NCBI GenBank assembly: GCA_944392155.1
Contig: CALXVR010000012.1
Span: forward strand, 1-48,261
Reading direction: 5' to 3'
DNA from: an uncultured Alphaproteobacteria bacterium
GTDB taxonomy: Bacteria > Pseudomonadota > Alphaproteobacteria > RF32 > CAG-239
DNA: 48,261 bases
Shown here one piece after another: positions 35,316 through 43,986 of the stretch. The first letter of the stretch is position 1. Each line of letters opens with the position of its first letter. Below the pieces are notes generated by a model. It was not told the DNA's origin. It ran no database searches and saw only the letters and a list, made by a program, of their open reading frames with translations. The position numbers and the translations under genes are program-made.

Positions 35316-35345
35316 AAAAAAGGTCATCAAAAATGATGACCTTTT
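35316..35345. terminator. Terminator after the acidic membrane protein gene
   Basis: AAAAAGGTCATCA pairs perfectly with TGATGACCTTTTT around AAAA. It lies about 22 bases after the minus-strand stop codon at 35368. Confidence 0.9.
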
Positions 35346-35367
35346 TGTAATAATTTTTTTTTGTAGT

Positions 35368-35667
35368 CTATTCAACCGGAATTGCATCTGCCGGAATTTC
35401 GTCTTCGGAAGGTTCGGCCGCTTCTTCTACGGTGATGGCTTCCGCTTCGCTGATTGTTTCTTCATCGGCAATGGGATTGCCGTTTTCATCTACGGCAATG
35501 TCAGAGTTTTCTCCCATAGCGGCAGGTTCTTCCGTAGTTGCTTCTGCAGGAATGACTTCTTCCGCAGCAATAATTTCAGTGGGAACCGTTTGATTGCCTT
35601 GTTTAACAAAACGGCTGATGACCATTAATGCAACAATAATTAAAACGATGTAAAAAATTTTTTTCAT
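35368..35667 (-). CDS. Small membrane-anchored acidic protein
   Basis: This 99-residue protein has one N-terminal membrane helix (KKIFYIVLIIVALMVISRF) followed by about 75 residues rich in Glu, Ala, Pro and Thr (TTEEPAAMGE, EAITVEEAAEPSEDE). The tail is probably disordered and strongly negative. ATG 35667 has AAGGTAACGC upstream; an ATG 36 bases earlier is less likely because the helix would no longer be N-terminal. No family is recognised. The composition resembles the repeat region at the left edge of the window. Confidence 0.7.
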   Translation of the reverse strand: MKKIFYIVLIIVALMVISRFVKQGNQTVPTEIIAAEEVIPAEATTEEPAAMGENSDIAVDENGNPIADEETISEAEAITVEEAAEPSEDEIPADAIPVE

Positions 35668-35861
35668 TTGCGTTACCTTAAAACAAACCATAATTTTAAC
35701 CACATATAATGATTATTTCCTTAACTTAAAATTGTCAACATGTCGTTCAAATGAGTGGAAAAATAAAAATTATCCACTTTTTTAACTGGTTGAAAGCATA
35801 GGTTTTTTCTTCTTTTTAGGGGCTTTTTTTCCTATCTTCGCAGCCTCTTTAAAAATAATGC

Positions 35862-35891
35862 TTGTCAAATTATATAAATTTGTGCTAACTA
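35862..35891 (+). promoter_or_regulatory. Possible promoter of acpP
   Basis: TTGTCA (35862-35867) and TAACTA (35886-35891) are 18 bases apart. Both are moderate matches to the sigma-70 boxes. Confidence 0.4.
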
Positions 35892-35951
35892 GTCAATCAC
35901 AGGCCGAGAGGTCTGATAAATTTGTTTTAATATTTTTTGAGGTTTATCCAT

Positions 35952-36185
35952 ATGACTGATACAGCTAATCGCGTTAAGAAAATTGTTGCAGAACACCTTG
36001 GCGTTGAAGAATCTAAAGTTACTGATACAGCTAGCTTCATCGATGATCTGGGCGCAGACAGCTTGGATACAGTAGAATTGGTTATGGCTTTTGAAGAAGA
36101 ATTCGGTTGTGAAATTCCGGACGAAGCTGCTGAAAAAATTCTGACTGTAAAAGACGCTATCGATTATCTTTCTAAGAACGCATAA
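35952..36185 (+). CDS. acpP: Acyl carrier protein
   Basis: AcpP carries growing fatty acyl chains on a 4'-phosphopantetheine arm. The 77-residue acidic protein has Ser37 in [19 protein letters not shown], the standard attachment site, and four helices. GAGG 9 bases upstream supports ATG 35952. A hairpin terminator lies after the gene, but fabF follows on the same strand 127 bases later, the usual order. Confidence 0.98.
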   Translation: MTDTANRVKKIVAEHLGVEESKVTDTASFIDDLGADSLDTVELVMAFEEEFGCEIPDEAAEKILTVKDAIDYLSKNA

Positions 36186-36212
36186 GTCGTACAGGCTTTG
36201 TACAATTGATGA

Positions 36213-36238
36213 AACTCGCTTGACTAAGCGAGTTTTTT
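36213..36238 (+). terminator. Terminator between acpP and fabF
   Basis: AACTCGCTT pairs perfectly with AAGCGAGTT around GACT and is followed by TTTT. It would let acpP be made in excess over fabF. Confidence 0.85.
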
Positions 36239-36312
36239 CATATAAAAAAACGTTAATTGTGCAGATGTTTTAGGATGTCTGCTTTATGTTATAACTTATT
36301 CGGAGTTAATTA

Positions 36313-37581
36313 ATGAGAAGAGTTGTTGTTACCGGACTTGGTATGGTTTCTCCTTTCGGTAGAGGTGTGGATTTTAACTGGAAAAATATTTTGGAAGGTA
36401 AATCCGGTATCAGAAAAATTGATAGTATTGATTTGAAAGATATTCCGTGCAAAATTGCCGGTCAGGTACCTTTCGGCAAAGAGGCCAATCAGTTTGATCC
36501 GGACACTGTTATGGCTCCTAAAGATCAGAAAAAGGTTGATAAGTTTATTCTCTACGGTTTGGCAGCCGGCGGTGACGCTATTGAAGATTCCGGTTGGAAA
36601 CCAGAATCTGATGAAGATCAATTCCGCTCAGGCGTGATGATGGGTTCCGGTATCGGCGGTTTGCAGACAATTTATGAAAACTCGGTGATATTTAACGAAT
36701 CCGGTTGTCACAAAATGTCGCCGTTCTTTATTCCTGCTTGCTTGATTAATATGGTTTCGGGCAACCTTTCAATCGCTTATAAGTATAAAGGACCGAATCA
36801 TGCTTGTGTTACCGCTTGTTCTACCGGTACGCACGCTATTGGTGATGCAATGCGTATTATTGCCATGGGCGATGCCGATGTTATGGTTGCCGGTGGTGCC
36901 GAATCTGCGGTTAATGTTTTGTCTTTGGCTGGTTTTTCTCGCTTGCGTGCGGTTACAACCTCTTTCAATGATACCCCTGAAAAGGCTTCTCGTCCTTGGG
37001 ATAAGGAACGCAGTGGTTTTGTTATGGGTGAAGGATCCGGCGCTTTGGTTCTGGAAGAGTTGGAACATGCCAAAGCTCGCGGTGCAAAAATTTATGCCGA
37101 AGTGGTTGGTTATGGTATGAGCGGTGACGCTTATCATATTACCGCACCTTCCGGTGATGGCGCTTATCGTGCAATGAAGCAGGCTGCCGCTCATGCTAAA
37201 GAGCATGGTATTGAGCTGAGCGATATCGGTTATATCAATGCGCACGGAACATCTACTCCGGCCGGTGATGTCGGTGAGGCTTTGGCTGTTGAGCGTTTGT
37301 TCGGTGATAATATGAAGAATGTTTCCATGTCTTCAACAAAGTCTGCTATCGGTCACTTGCTTGGTGCTGCCGGTGCAGTTGAGGCTGTATTGTCTGTTAA
37401 GGCTTTGCAGGATCAAATTTGTCCTCCGACTTTGAACCTTGAGAATCCTGCTGATGAGGTTGCTCATATGGATTTGGTTCCGTTAAAAGCTAAACCGAAG
37501 GCTTTGAAGGCAGTTATGTCCAACTCGTTTGGTTTCGGTGGAACAAACTCTTCATTGATTTTCAAAAAATATGAAGCTTAA
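36313..37581 (+). CDS. fabF: 3-oxoacyl-[acyl-carrier-protein] synthase II
   Basis: FabF condenses malonyl-ACP with acyl-ACP to lengthen fatty acids. The 422-residue protein shows the Cys-His-His triad: Cys in VTACSTGTHAIGDA, His in NAHGTSTPAGD and His in STKSAIGHLLGAAGAVEA, plus the end NSFGFGGTNSSLIF. It lies in the order acpP-fabF-mltG, frequent in alphaproteobacteria. mltG starts 21 bases later, so the two probably share a transcript. Confidence 0.98.
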   Translation: MRRVVVTGLGMVSPFGRGVDFNWKNILEGKSGIRKIDSIDLKDIPCKIAGQVPFGKEANQFDPDTVMAPKDQKKVDKFILYGLAAGGDAIEDSGWKPESDEDQFRSGVMMGSGIGGLQTIYENSVIFNESGCHKMSPFFIPACLINMVSGNLSIAYKYKGPNHACVTACSTGTHAIGDAMRIIAMGDADVMVAGGAESAVNVLSLAGFSRLRAVTTSFNDTPEKASRPWDKERSGFVMGEGSGALVLEELEHAKARGAKIYAEVVGYGMSGDAYHITAPSGDGAYRAMKQAAAHAKEHGIELSDIGYINAHGTSTPAGDVGEALAVERLFGDNMKNVSMSSTKSAIGHLLGAAGAVEAVLSVKALQDQICPPTLNLENPADEVAHMDLVPLKAKPKALKAVMSNSFGFGGTNSSLIFKKYEA

Positions 37582-37602
37582 TTTTTGGGCTGAAAAACAC
37601 TG

Positions 37603-38559
37603 ATGAAAAAGATTATAGCAATTATTTTGGTCGTTTTGTCGGTGTTTGCTTATTGGCAAATTAAGGAGTGGATTGCACAAAGCGGTCCGCTCCTTAATGT
37701 TGTTAATGTGGTTGTGCCCAAGGGAGCATCGTTAAATACGGTTGCGCTGAAGCTTGAAGAAGCTCAGGTTATTGATAAAGCTTGGTTGTTTAAGATTCTG
37801 GCCAGAGTGAATGGTTTGGATAAACATTTGAAGGCCGGAGAATATCAGTTTGAGCCTGGAGTTTCTTTGAAACAAGCGATGGATAAGATTTCTAAGGGCG
37901 AAGTCTTTTTACGCAAAATTACCATTCCCGAAGGCCTGACCAGCGGGCAGATTATGTATCTGATTGCGACTTATCCGGGGTTGGAAGGTGAAATTGATAT
38001 TGATGTCAAGGAAGGTGAGCTTTTGCCGGAAACTTATAGCTTTGAGTTGGGAGCAAGTCGCAACAGCGTTATTTTACAGGCCAAGGCAGCGATGAGGAAG
38101 ACCTTAGAGGAGGCATGGGCTGAAAGAGATGATGATTTGCCGATTAAAAATATATCTGATTTGCTGACTATGGCATCCATCATTGAAAAAGAAACGGGAA
38201 TCGCTGATGAAAGGCCTTTGGTGGCTTCGGTTTTCTTAAACCGTTTGCGTAAAGGAATGAGGCTGCAAACAGATCCGACGGTGATTTATGCCATTACGGA
38301 AGGGGAGACTTCTTTCGGACGCAGCTTAAAAAAGAAAGATTTGAAAATAGACAGCCCTTATAATACGTATCTGAATTATGGTTTGCCTCCGGGACCGATT
38401 TGTAATCCGGGGCGCGAAGCGATTATGGCGGCGGCTCATCCTGCTCAAAGCGATTTTTTGTATTTTGTAGCTGATGGCAAAGGCGGGCATAGGTTTGCCA
38501 AGAGCTTAAGCGAGCATAATCGGAATGTGAAGGCTTGGGTTAAATCTATAAGAAAATAA
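37603..38559 (+). CDS. mltG: Endolytic murein transglycosylase MltG
   Basis: MltG cuts nascent glycan strands in the inner membrane and so sets their length. The 318-residue protein has an N-terminal membrane helix (about 4-20), a LysM-like region, and the YceG catalytic domain with LTMASIIEKETG (the catalytic Glu), RPLVASVFLNRLRKGMRLQTDPTVIYA and PYNTYLNYGLPPGPICNPG. It is 21 bases behind fabF. The ribosome binding site is weak, so it may depend on coupling with fabF. Confidence 0.97.
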   Translation: MKKIIAIILVVLSVFAYWQIKEWIAQSGPLLNVVNVVVPKGASLNTVALKLEEAQVIDKAWLFKILARVNGLDKHLKAGEYQFEPGVSLKQAMDKISKGEVFLRKITIPEGLTSGQIMYLIATYPGLEGEIDIDVKEGELLPETYSFELGASRNSVILQAKAAMRKTLEEAWAERDDDLPIKNISDLLTMASIIEKETGIADERPLVASVFLNRLRKGMRLQTDPTVIYAITEGETSFGRSLKKKDLKIDSPYNTYLNYGLPPGPICNPGREAIMAAAHPAQSDFLYFVADGKGGHRFAKSLSEHNRNVKAWVKSIRK

Positions 38560-38649
38560 AATTTTAATTTACAATTTAGACAAAAATGTTTAATGTAACG
38601 CATATTTATTTATAAGTATGCGTATTGTATCATTTTAATATTTTAGATT

Positions 38650-38919
38650 ATGAAAATTTTTATTTTTATTGTCTGCATTGTTTTGGCGGCGAGTTTAGCT
38701 TATTGGATGACTTTGAGATTGTTAAAACATAAAAAAGTTCATCCGCGCGTGCCTGCGATGTTGTTAAACATTTTGACCTGTGTCTTTATTACGGAGATAG
38801 CGGTCATTGTGAATGAGCCGACGCATCTTGAAAGCTGGATGTGGACAAATTGGGTTATTGTTGCCGTGGTATGGTTTATCTATATGTGCGGCAAGCATTT
38901 AAAAACAAAACAAAAATAA
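38650..38919 (+). CDS. Small membrane protein of unknown function
   Basis: This 89-residue protein has three likely membrane segments (about 3-20, 35-55 and 65-82). No family is recognised. The ATG has no Shine-Dalgarno sequence; the upstream bases are AATATTTTAGATT. The following gene starts 8 bases after its stop codon, so the two form a pair. An inverted repeat ACGCATA/TATGCGT (38598-38623) lies upstream. Confidence 0.65.
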   Translation: MKIFIFIVCIVLAASLAYWMTLRLLKHKKVHPRVPAMLLNILTCVFITEIAVIVNEPTHLESWMWTNWVIVAVVWFIYMCGKHLKTKQK

Positions 38920-38927
38920 TAATTATT

Positions 38928-39170
38928 ATGAACAAAGAAGAAAGAAAAGAGCGACTGAAAGAGTTGCTGATTAAAGAATTCAGAGTGGTAATCGCTAAGT
39001 CTGACATCAAGGACGAAACGGAGCTTATTATGCTGGGAGTTGATTGGTATGATATGCTTTATCTGGCCGAATTGATAGAAGACCAACTGAATGTTTATTT
39101 GCCTTATTGTTGGGAAAAGGATGTTGAAACATTTGGCGATTTGGTGAAAGTGGTTGAAGAATTTGCTTGA
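38928..39170 (+). CDS. Acyl-carrier-like protein lacking the attachment serine
   Basis: This 80-residue protein aligns by eye with AcpP of this same window: LGVDWYDMLYLAELIEDQLNV against [21 protein letters not shown], with matching charged helices and the end DLVKVVEEF against DAIDYLSKN. The Ser that carries phosphopantetheine is replaced by Trp40, so it cannot be a normal carrier. It may have kept the fold for protein binding. It has no clear ribosome binding site (AATAATTATT before ATG) and lies 8 bases after the small membrane protein. An upstream in-frame ATG overlapping that gene is unlikely. Confidence 0.7.
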   Translation: MNKEERKERLKELLIKEFRVVIAKSDIKDETELIMLGVDWYDMLYLAELIEDQLNVYLPYCWEKDVETFGDLVKVVEEFA

Positions 39171-39186
39171 CGCAAAACAGAAAAAG

Positions 39187-39223
39187 AAAAGGTTTTTATC
39201 GGTTACGATAAAGACCTTTTTTT
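39187..39223. terminator. Bidirectional terminator between the ACP-like gene and the YbjN gene
   Basis: AAAAGGTTTTTATCG pairs with CGATAAAGACCTTTT (one mismatch) around GTTA, with A and T runs on the two sides. Confidence 0.88.
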
Positions 39224-39227
39224 GTTT

Positions 39228-39725
39228 TTAAGCGTTGCCTTTGGTTTCCATCATCATCGGATAAAGAGCTTGTTTGGGGTCCATGCCTTTGGTCAGCACG
39301 ACTTTGAAAATCGGGTACATTCTTTCGCATTCTTTGATGGCTATGTCTATGATTTGGGAGATTTTGTTTTCAACCATTTCTTCTTCATCGTTGATGATAA
39401 CCGAATGTTTGAAAACCGGCATATTTTGTTCGGTCCAGTAAGAAAAATGACCAACCCAGAGTTCTTCATTGGCCAGAGCCAGAAGCTCAAAAATCTTGCT
39501 GCGATCCTCAATGGTGCTTTCAATATCCATCAGGCAAGAAAGATGCAGACAGCGCATATTTTGTTCCCAGGCAAAGAAAAGGAGCATGTTGTTCCATTTG
39601 CCCTGAACCTCAACCACAACTTCGTTAATCCCGCGGCGCTCAAGCTCAAAAGAGCGTGTGCTGAATATGGTTTCTATCGTATCAATGGGATTATTGGGAA
39701 GGGCTAAATTCTGTGCCGGATTCAT
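39228..39725 (-). CDS. YbjN-domain protein
   Basis: This 165-residue protein matches the alphaproteobacterial YbjN form (DUF1790-type): a proline-rich start, then an alpha/beta fold with NEVVVEVQGKWNNMLLFFAWEQNMRCLHLSCLMD-like sequence, EELWVGHFSYW and the C-terminal KGMDPKQAL. The fold is like type III secretion chaperones, but the function is unknown; E. coli YbjN affects motility and stress gene expression. ATG 39725 has GGAG 10 bases upstream; a GTG 15 bases earlier overlaps that site. Confidence 0.85.
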   Translation of the reverse strand: MNPAQNLALPNNPIDTIETIFSTRSFELERRGINEVVVEVQGKWNNMLLFFAWEQNMRCLHLSCLMDIESTIEDRSKIFELLALANEELWVGHFSYWTEQNMPVFKHSVIINDEEEMVENKISQIIDIAIKECERMYPIFKVVLTKGMDPKQALYPMMMETKGNA

Positions 39726-39982
39726 TGTGAACTTCTCCACCGAAGGGTTAAAATGGTTGCTCGCGTTGTCGTATGAAAACAGATTGCATTACCGAGTCGC
39801 AGATTACAATAAATTAAAAAAAGTTTTCCACCTTATTTGAAAAATAAAAAATTTCTAAAACAAAAATTTATTTTAAATCAGCCACTTAACACACAGCGGT
39901 GTAAATTGAAATTTTTTAGGTGTGGATATATATTTTTTTGTTAATATAGTTTTAATCATTAATACAAAAAAGGAAGTTTGAA

Positions 39983-40783
39983 ATGATGACAGGTCTTAAT
40001 TTTCCGGATATTTCGCCGATTATGTTTTCAATCGGTCCTTTTGCCATTCGTTGGTATTCTATGGCTTATTTGTTCGGAATTTTAATCGGTTGGTATTTAA
40101 TCGGGCGGAATGTTAAGAAATATGATTTGGGTTTGAGCAAAGCCAATATTGAGGACCTGATTTTTTATTTGACTTTGGGAATTATCCTTGGTGGTCGTTT
40201 GGGGTATGTTATTTTTTACGGAAAAGGGTATTTTTTAGAAAATCCGCTTCGGATTTTTGCTCTTTGGCAAGGCGGGATGTCTTTTCATGGCGGTGTCTTA
40301 GGCGTTGTTACAGCATTATGGTTGTTTGCCCGAAAAATTAATTACAGTTTTTTACAGATGACGGATTTGGTTGTGTTGTACGCACCTATCGGTATCTTTT
40401 GCGGACGTATTGCTAATTTTATTAATGATGAACTTTGGGGCAGAGTTACCGATGTGCCTTGGGCCGTGCGTTTTCCAAGCGGTGGATATTTGCCCAGACA
40501 CCCCTCCCAACTTTATGAGGCCTTATTTGAAGGTTTGGTTATGTTTGTTATCCTGAATTTTTTGTGGCGTTATGAATGGATACGTAAGCGTCATGGCTTT
40601 GTTTCAGCTCTGTTTGTGGCTTTGTACGGGGTGTTTCGGATTGCGATGGAGCAATTTCGGGAGCCGGACGAGCAAATGGGCTTTTTCTTCAATGGGATTA
40701 CCATGGGACAGATTTTATCAGTACCGTTGATTGTACTTGGTTTGAGTGTTATGGCGTGGTTGTCTCGAGATGAGAAACGTTAA
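39983..40783 (+). CDS. lgt: Phosphatidylglycerol:prolipoprotein diacylglyceryl transferase
   Basis: Lgt adds diacylglycerol to the lipobox Cys of prelipoproteins, the first step of lipoprotein maturation (for example the lipoprotein at 1.3 kb). The 266-residue membrane protein has about seven helices and the motifs GGRLGYV, SFHGGVLG, GRIANFINDELWGR (the Lgt signature), RHPSQLYEALFEG and REPDEQMGFF. AAAAAGGAAG lies 6 bases before the start. Its stop codon overlaps that of the convergent gene by three bases, with no terminator between. Confidence 0.97.
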   Translation: MMTGLNFPDISPIMFSIGPFAIRWYSMAYLFGILIGWYLIGRNVKKYDLGLSKANIEDLIFYLTLGIILGGRLGYVIFYGKGYFLENPLRIFALWQGGMSFHGGVLGVVTALWLFARKINYSFLQMTDLVVLYAPIGIFCGRIANFINDELWGRVTDVPWAVRFPSGGYLPRHPSQLYEALFEGLVMFVILNFLWRYEWIRKRHGFVSALFVALYGVFRIAMEQFREPDEQMGFFFNGITMGQILSVPLIVLGLSVMAWLSRDEKR

Positions 40784-41955
40784 GCTTTTGAAGTTACATT
40801 TTGGGTAAATTTATAGGTCTTTTGCAGTGCTTTATGCGCGCGGACCAAAACTTCAAAGGTGTTGGCATCGCTTCTTTTCTTTTCTGAGACGGCGCAGGAT
40901 ACTGTTAGTTTTAGAGGCTTTTTGTGATGTCCCAAGATAAATTCGGCAGAAGCGATGGCGCGGCGAATCTTTTCTAACCTGTCAAAGCCTTCATTCTTGT
41001 CTTCTTTTTTGAAGATGATGACAAATTCGTCCGGTGTATAACGATAAACCTGATTATCGACCTCCGTTTCCGTAATGCGGTTGGCTATCATTTTGGTCAA
41101 GGCATTTTGTCCCGAGCGTCCGAAGACTTGTCCGAGTTTGTCGTAGTCGTCAATGCAGACGATGCCGACAGAATATTTGAGCGGAAAATTTTTTGCATTA
41201 ATGACGAAGGCTTTGCGGCTGGATAGCCCGGTCAGAATATCAGAATAAGTCGTATGGTAGATATCTTGGATAATGGCGATAAATATCGTTAAAATGGCGG
41301 CTGAGAAGAAAATGGTTATGGCAGAGGGAAGAAAGGCGTAATAGAAACCTAAAAAGATTTCAAAACCTGCAAAAAATAAAGCTGTTTCACCGATGCTGCC
41401 GGTTAATGACGAACGAATGAAGAAAGCTATGAGCATAATCGAAAAGAGGATAAGGCTCAAACTGTTCAGACCTGAGAAGGCTGCCGTGTCTATATTCCAA
41501 TTCGGAGCAAGACCTACCTTGCTTAATTTTTCCGCAATAGCAAATTGAGCAAAAACGGAAAGAAGAAGCCAAACGTTATCTTTTTGCAGTAGCTTTCCTT
41601 CTGGTAAAAAGTAAAACACAATGAGATTTATCGGGGCAAAAAAGCATAGGTGCAAGTATTCGGTTGAGGTTTGGAATGTTTCTCCGCTTTCTTTTTTGAT
41701 ATAATTGATAAAAATGTAGCTTAAAAGAGTTGTTAAAATAAAGAAAACAGGTTTACGCGTGTCAAAATATAAGAGGATCAGAAAAGATCCAAAGCATAAA
41801 ACATAAAATAGGCTGTGTAGGGTAAGCAACCCATTTTCAGCCAGAGGGTTTGTCGCATAGAAACCTATGACAGCAGCTCCGAAAAGAAATGCCGGAAGAA
41901 GCGTGTTCTTTAGCAAAGGTAAAATTTTTTCTGGACTTATGTTTAGTTTGAGCAC
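40780..41955 (-). CDS. Membrane protein with degenerate GGDEF domain
   Basis: This protein has about 391 residues, with some eight membrane helices in the first ~235 residues (no MHYT or MASE motif recognised), then a GGDEF-type domain beginning DILTGLSSRKAF. The catalytic GG(D/E)EF is changed to TPDEF (codons at 41023-41037), so cyclic-di-GMP synthesis is unlikely. It may be a binding or regulatory protein. I chose GTG 41955 because AGGAG lies 7 bases upstream; a TTG 15 bases earlier would overlap that site. Its stop codon overlaps that of lgt. Confidence 0.82.
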   Translation of the reverse strand: MLKLNISPEKILPLLKNTLLPAFLFGAAVIGFYATNPLAENGLLTLHSLFYVLCFGSFLILLYFDTRKPVFFILTTLLSYIFINYIKKESGETFQTSTEYLHLCFFAPINLIVFYFLPEGKLLQKDNVWLLLSVFAQFAIAEKLSKVGLAPNWNIDTAAFSGLNSLSLILFSIMLIAFFIRSSLTGSIGETALFFAGFEIFLGFYYAFLPSAITIFFSAAILTIFIAIIQDIYHTTYSDILTGLSSRKAFVINAKNFPLKYSVGIVCIDDYDKLGQVFGRSGQNALTKMIANRITETEVDNQVYRYTPDEFVIIFKKEDKNEGFDRLEKIRRAIASAEFILGHHKKPLKLTVSCAVSEKKRSDANTFEVLVRAHKALQKTYKFTQNVTSKA

Positions 41956-41992
41956 GTTTTTTCTCCTCAAGCAAATATAAGTCAGAAGAAGT

Positions 41993-43075
41993 TTAAATTT
42001 TATTTACGCATTTTAAAATAGAGCTGTCGCCGTAAGAATAAAAACGGTATTTATGCTCCATGGCGTAACGATAAGCTTTTTGCATACGTTCCGTGCCGGC
42101 GATGGCGCAGATAAGCATAAACAGCGTGGATTTCGGCAGGTGAAAGTTCGTGATGATATAATCAATGATTTTGAACTTGTAGCCAGGGGTGATGAAAATA
42201 TCCGTTTCTCCGGTGAAGGGGTGCAAAACGCCTTTATCATCAGCGGCACTTTCAAGCAAGCGCAGAGATGTCGTACCAACGGCAATTATGCGTTTTCCAT
42301 CCTTTTTAGCCTGATTTATCACATCACAAGCTTCGGGGGTGATGATGCCGTATTCGGCGTGCATTTTGTGGTCTTTGGTATCTTCTACCTTAACAGGCAA
42401 AAAAGTTCCCGCGCCGACATGCAGGGTTAAGAAAACTTTTTTGACGCCTTTTTTTTCCAAAGCATCTAAAACGCGTTGCGTGAAGTGTAAACCTGCTGTC
42501 GGGGCAGCTACGGCTCCTTCATGTTTGGCATAGACGGTTTGATAATCTTCTTTGTCGTTGTATTTGCTCCAGAGACCTGTGGTGGGTTTTTCTCTCTTAA
42601 TGTAAGGAGGCAAAGGCATGGAACCGTATTTTTCCAGATAATGAGCCAAATCTTTCGGATCGCAATTAAATTTGAGTAAAACGCCTTCTTCGCCGTTTTT
42701 CTCCAGAACTTCAGCACTAAAGTCCGAATCTTTGGCGGTGATTTCGTTTGTGTAGAAAAAGACGGTGTCGCCAACATGTAAGCGTTTGGCATTTTTGATA
42801 AAGGATTGCCAGCGGATGCCGTCAACCGGATGATAAAGCGTTACTTCAACCAGAGCCTCGCCGCGTTGTCCGTATAGGCGAGCGGGAATGACCTTGGTAT
42901 CATTAAAAACCAAGACATCTCCTTCCTGCAAGATTTCCGGGAGCTCGTAAAAAATACGGTCAGTTATCTTATCTTCTTCAGATAAGTCCAGAAGTTTGGA
43001 AGTATCTCTCGGGTTGGCCGGTTTATCTGCAATCAGGCTGCGGTCTAAGTCAAAATCAAAAATATCCACTTTCAT
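41993..43075 (-). CDS. queA: S-adenosylmethionine:tRNA ribosyltransferase-isomerase
   Basis: QueA transfers the ribosyl part of SAM to preQ1 at tRNA position 34, giving epoxyqueuosine. The 360-residue protein has FDLDRSLIADKPANPRDTS at the start, VFNDTKVIPARLYG, HEGAVAAPTAGLHFT and TNFHLPKSTLFMLICAIAG, all typical of the family. The ATG has AAGGACGAAAAAG before it. The next gene on the minus strand, 38 bases later, is the GGDEF-like gene. Confidence 0.97.
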   Translation of the reverse strand: MKVDIFDFDLDRSLIADKPANPRDTSKLLDLSEEDKITDRIFYELPEILQEGDVLVFNDTKVIPARLYGQRGEALVEVTLYHPVDGIRWQSFIKNAKRLHVGDTVFFYTNEITAKDSDFSAEVLEKNGEEGVLLKFNCDPKDLAHYLEKYGSMPLPPYIKREKPTTGLWSKYNDKEDYQTVYAKHEGAVAAPTAGLHFTQRVLDALEKKGVKKVFLTLHVGAGTFLPVKVEDTKDHKMHAEYGIITPEACDVINQAKKDGKRIIAVGTTSLRLLESAADDKGVLHPFTGETDIFITPGYKFKIIDYIITNFHLPKSTLFMLICAIAGTERMQKAYRYAMEHKYRFYSYGDSSILKCVNKI

Positions 43076-43155
43076 GCTTTTTCGTCCTTTATTTTCAAGC
43101 TGTTATATTATATAAACTTGCCAGACGCAAGTTATTTTTAAGGAGCAAAAAGAAA

Positions 43156-43986
43156 ATGAAAATCGCTTATCAGGGCGTGGCCGGTGCATATTCTCATATT
43201 GCCTCAATGACGGTTTATCCCAATGAAGAATATGTGCCTTGTGATACATTTGAAAAAGCTATGAAGATGGTGGCTGAAGGCGAAGTTGATTTGGCTATGA
43301 TTCCGGTGGAAAATTCTAATGCCGGACGCGTTTCTGACGTGCATTTTTTGTTGCCGCAGACCGGTTTGCATATTATCGGAGAGTTCTTTTTGCCCGTGCA
43401 TCATCAGCTTTTGGTTTTGCCGGGGACCAAGCTTGAGGAGGTTAAGACCGCGTCTTCTCATCCGCAGGCTTTGGCTCAATGCGCTAATTTTTTGAAAGAA
43501 CATAACATAAAACCCGTTGCCAGAATTGATACGGCCTTGAGTTGCCAAGACGTGCTGAAATTTCAGGATAAATCCATTGCGGCGATAGCTTCGGTTTTGG
43601 CCGGAGAAATTTATGGTTTGGAAGTGGCTGCCGCCAATATCGAAAATGCACAAAATAATACAACTCGTTTTTTGATTATGGCAAAGGAACCGAAAGTTCC
43701 CGAAGATGATGGCGGTACCTTTATTACTTCTTTTATTTTTAAGGCAAAAAATATTCCGGCGGCTTTGTATAAGGCTTTGGGCGGTTTTGCTACAAACGGT
43801 ATTAATATTACCAAGCTGGAGAGCTATTTGTTGGAGGGAAAATTTGTATCTGCTCAGTTTTTTGTTGAGATAGAATCGCATCCTGGCAGAAAAGCTTTTC
43901 AAAATGCGTTTGATGAGCTGAAATTCTTTTCCGAATCAATCCATGTTTTGGGAACATATAAGGCTAATCAGTATAGGTATTTATGA
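43156..43986 (+). CDS. pheA: Prephenate dehydratase
   Basis: The enzyme converts prephenate to phenylpyruvate in phenylalanine synthesis. The 276-residue protein has the catalytic half (GVAGAYSHIA at the start, MIPVENSNAGRVSDVH, the conserved NTTRFLIMAKE) and an ACT domain (about residues 190-276, with TKLESYLLEGKFVSAQFFVEIE) for feedback control by phenylalanine. No chorismate mutase domain is fused, as in other alphaproteobacteria. AAGGAGCAAAAAGAAA precedes the ATG. The next gene overlaps by 3-4 bases. Confidence 0.96.
   Translation: MKIAYQGVAGAYSHIASMTVYPNEEYVPCDTFEKAMKMVAEGEVDLAMIPVENSNAGRVSDVHFLLPQTGLHIIGEFFLPVHHQLLVLPGTKLEEVKTASSHPQALAQCANFLKEHNIKPVARIDTALSCQDVLKFQDKSIAAIASVLAGEIYGLEVAAANIENAQNNTTRFLIMAKEPKVPEDDGGTFITSFIFKAKNIPAALYKALGGFATNGINITKLESYLLEGKFVSAQFFVEIESHPGRKAFQNAFDELKFFSESIHVLGTYKANQYRYL

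Noticed and set aside
43204..43902. 232-codon minus-strand frame inside pheA
   Set aside because: It is antisense to a complete prephenate dehydratase gene with all motifs, and has no features of its own.
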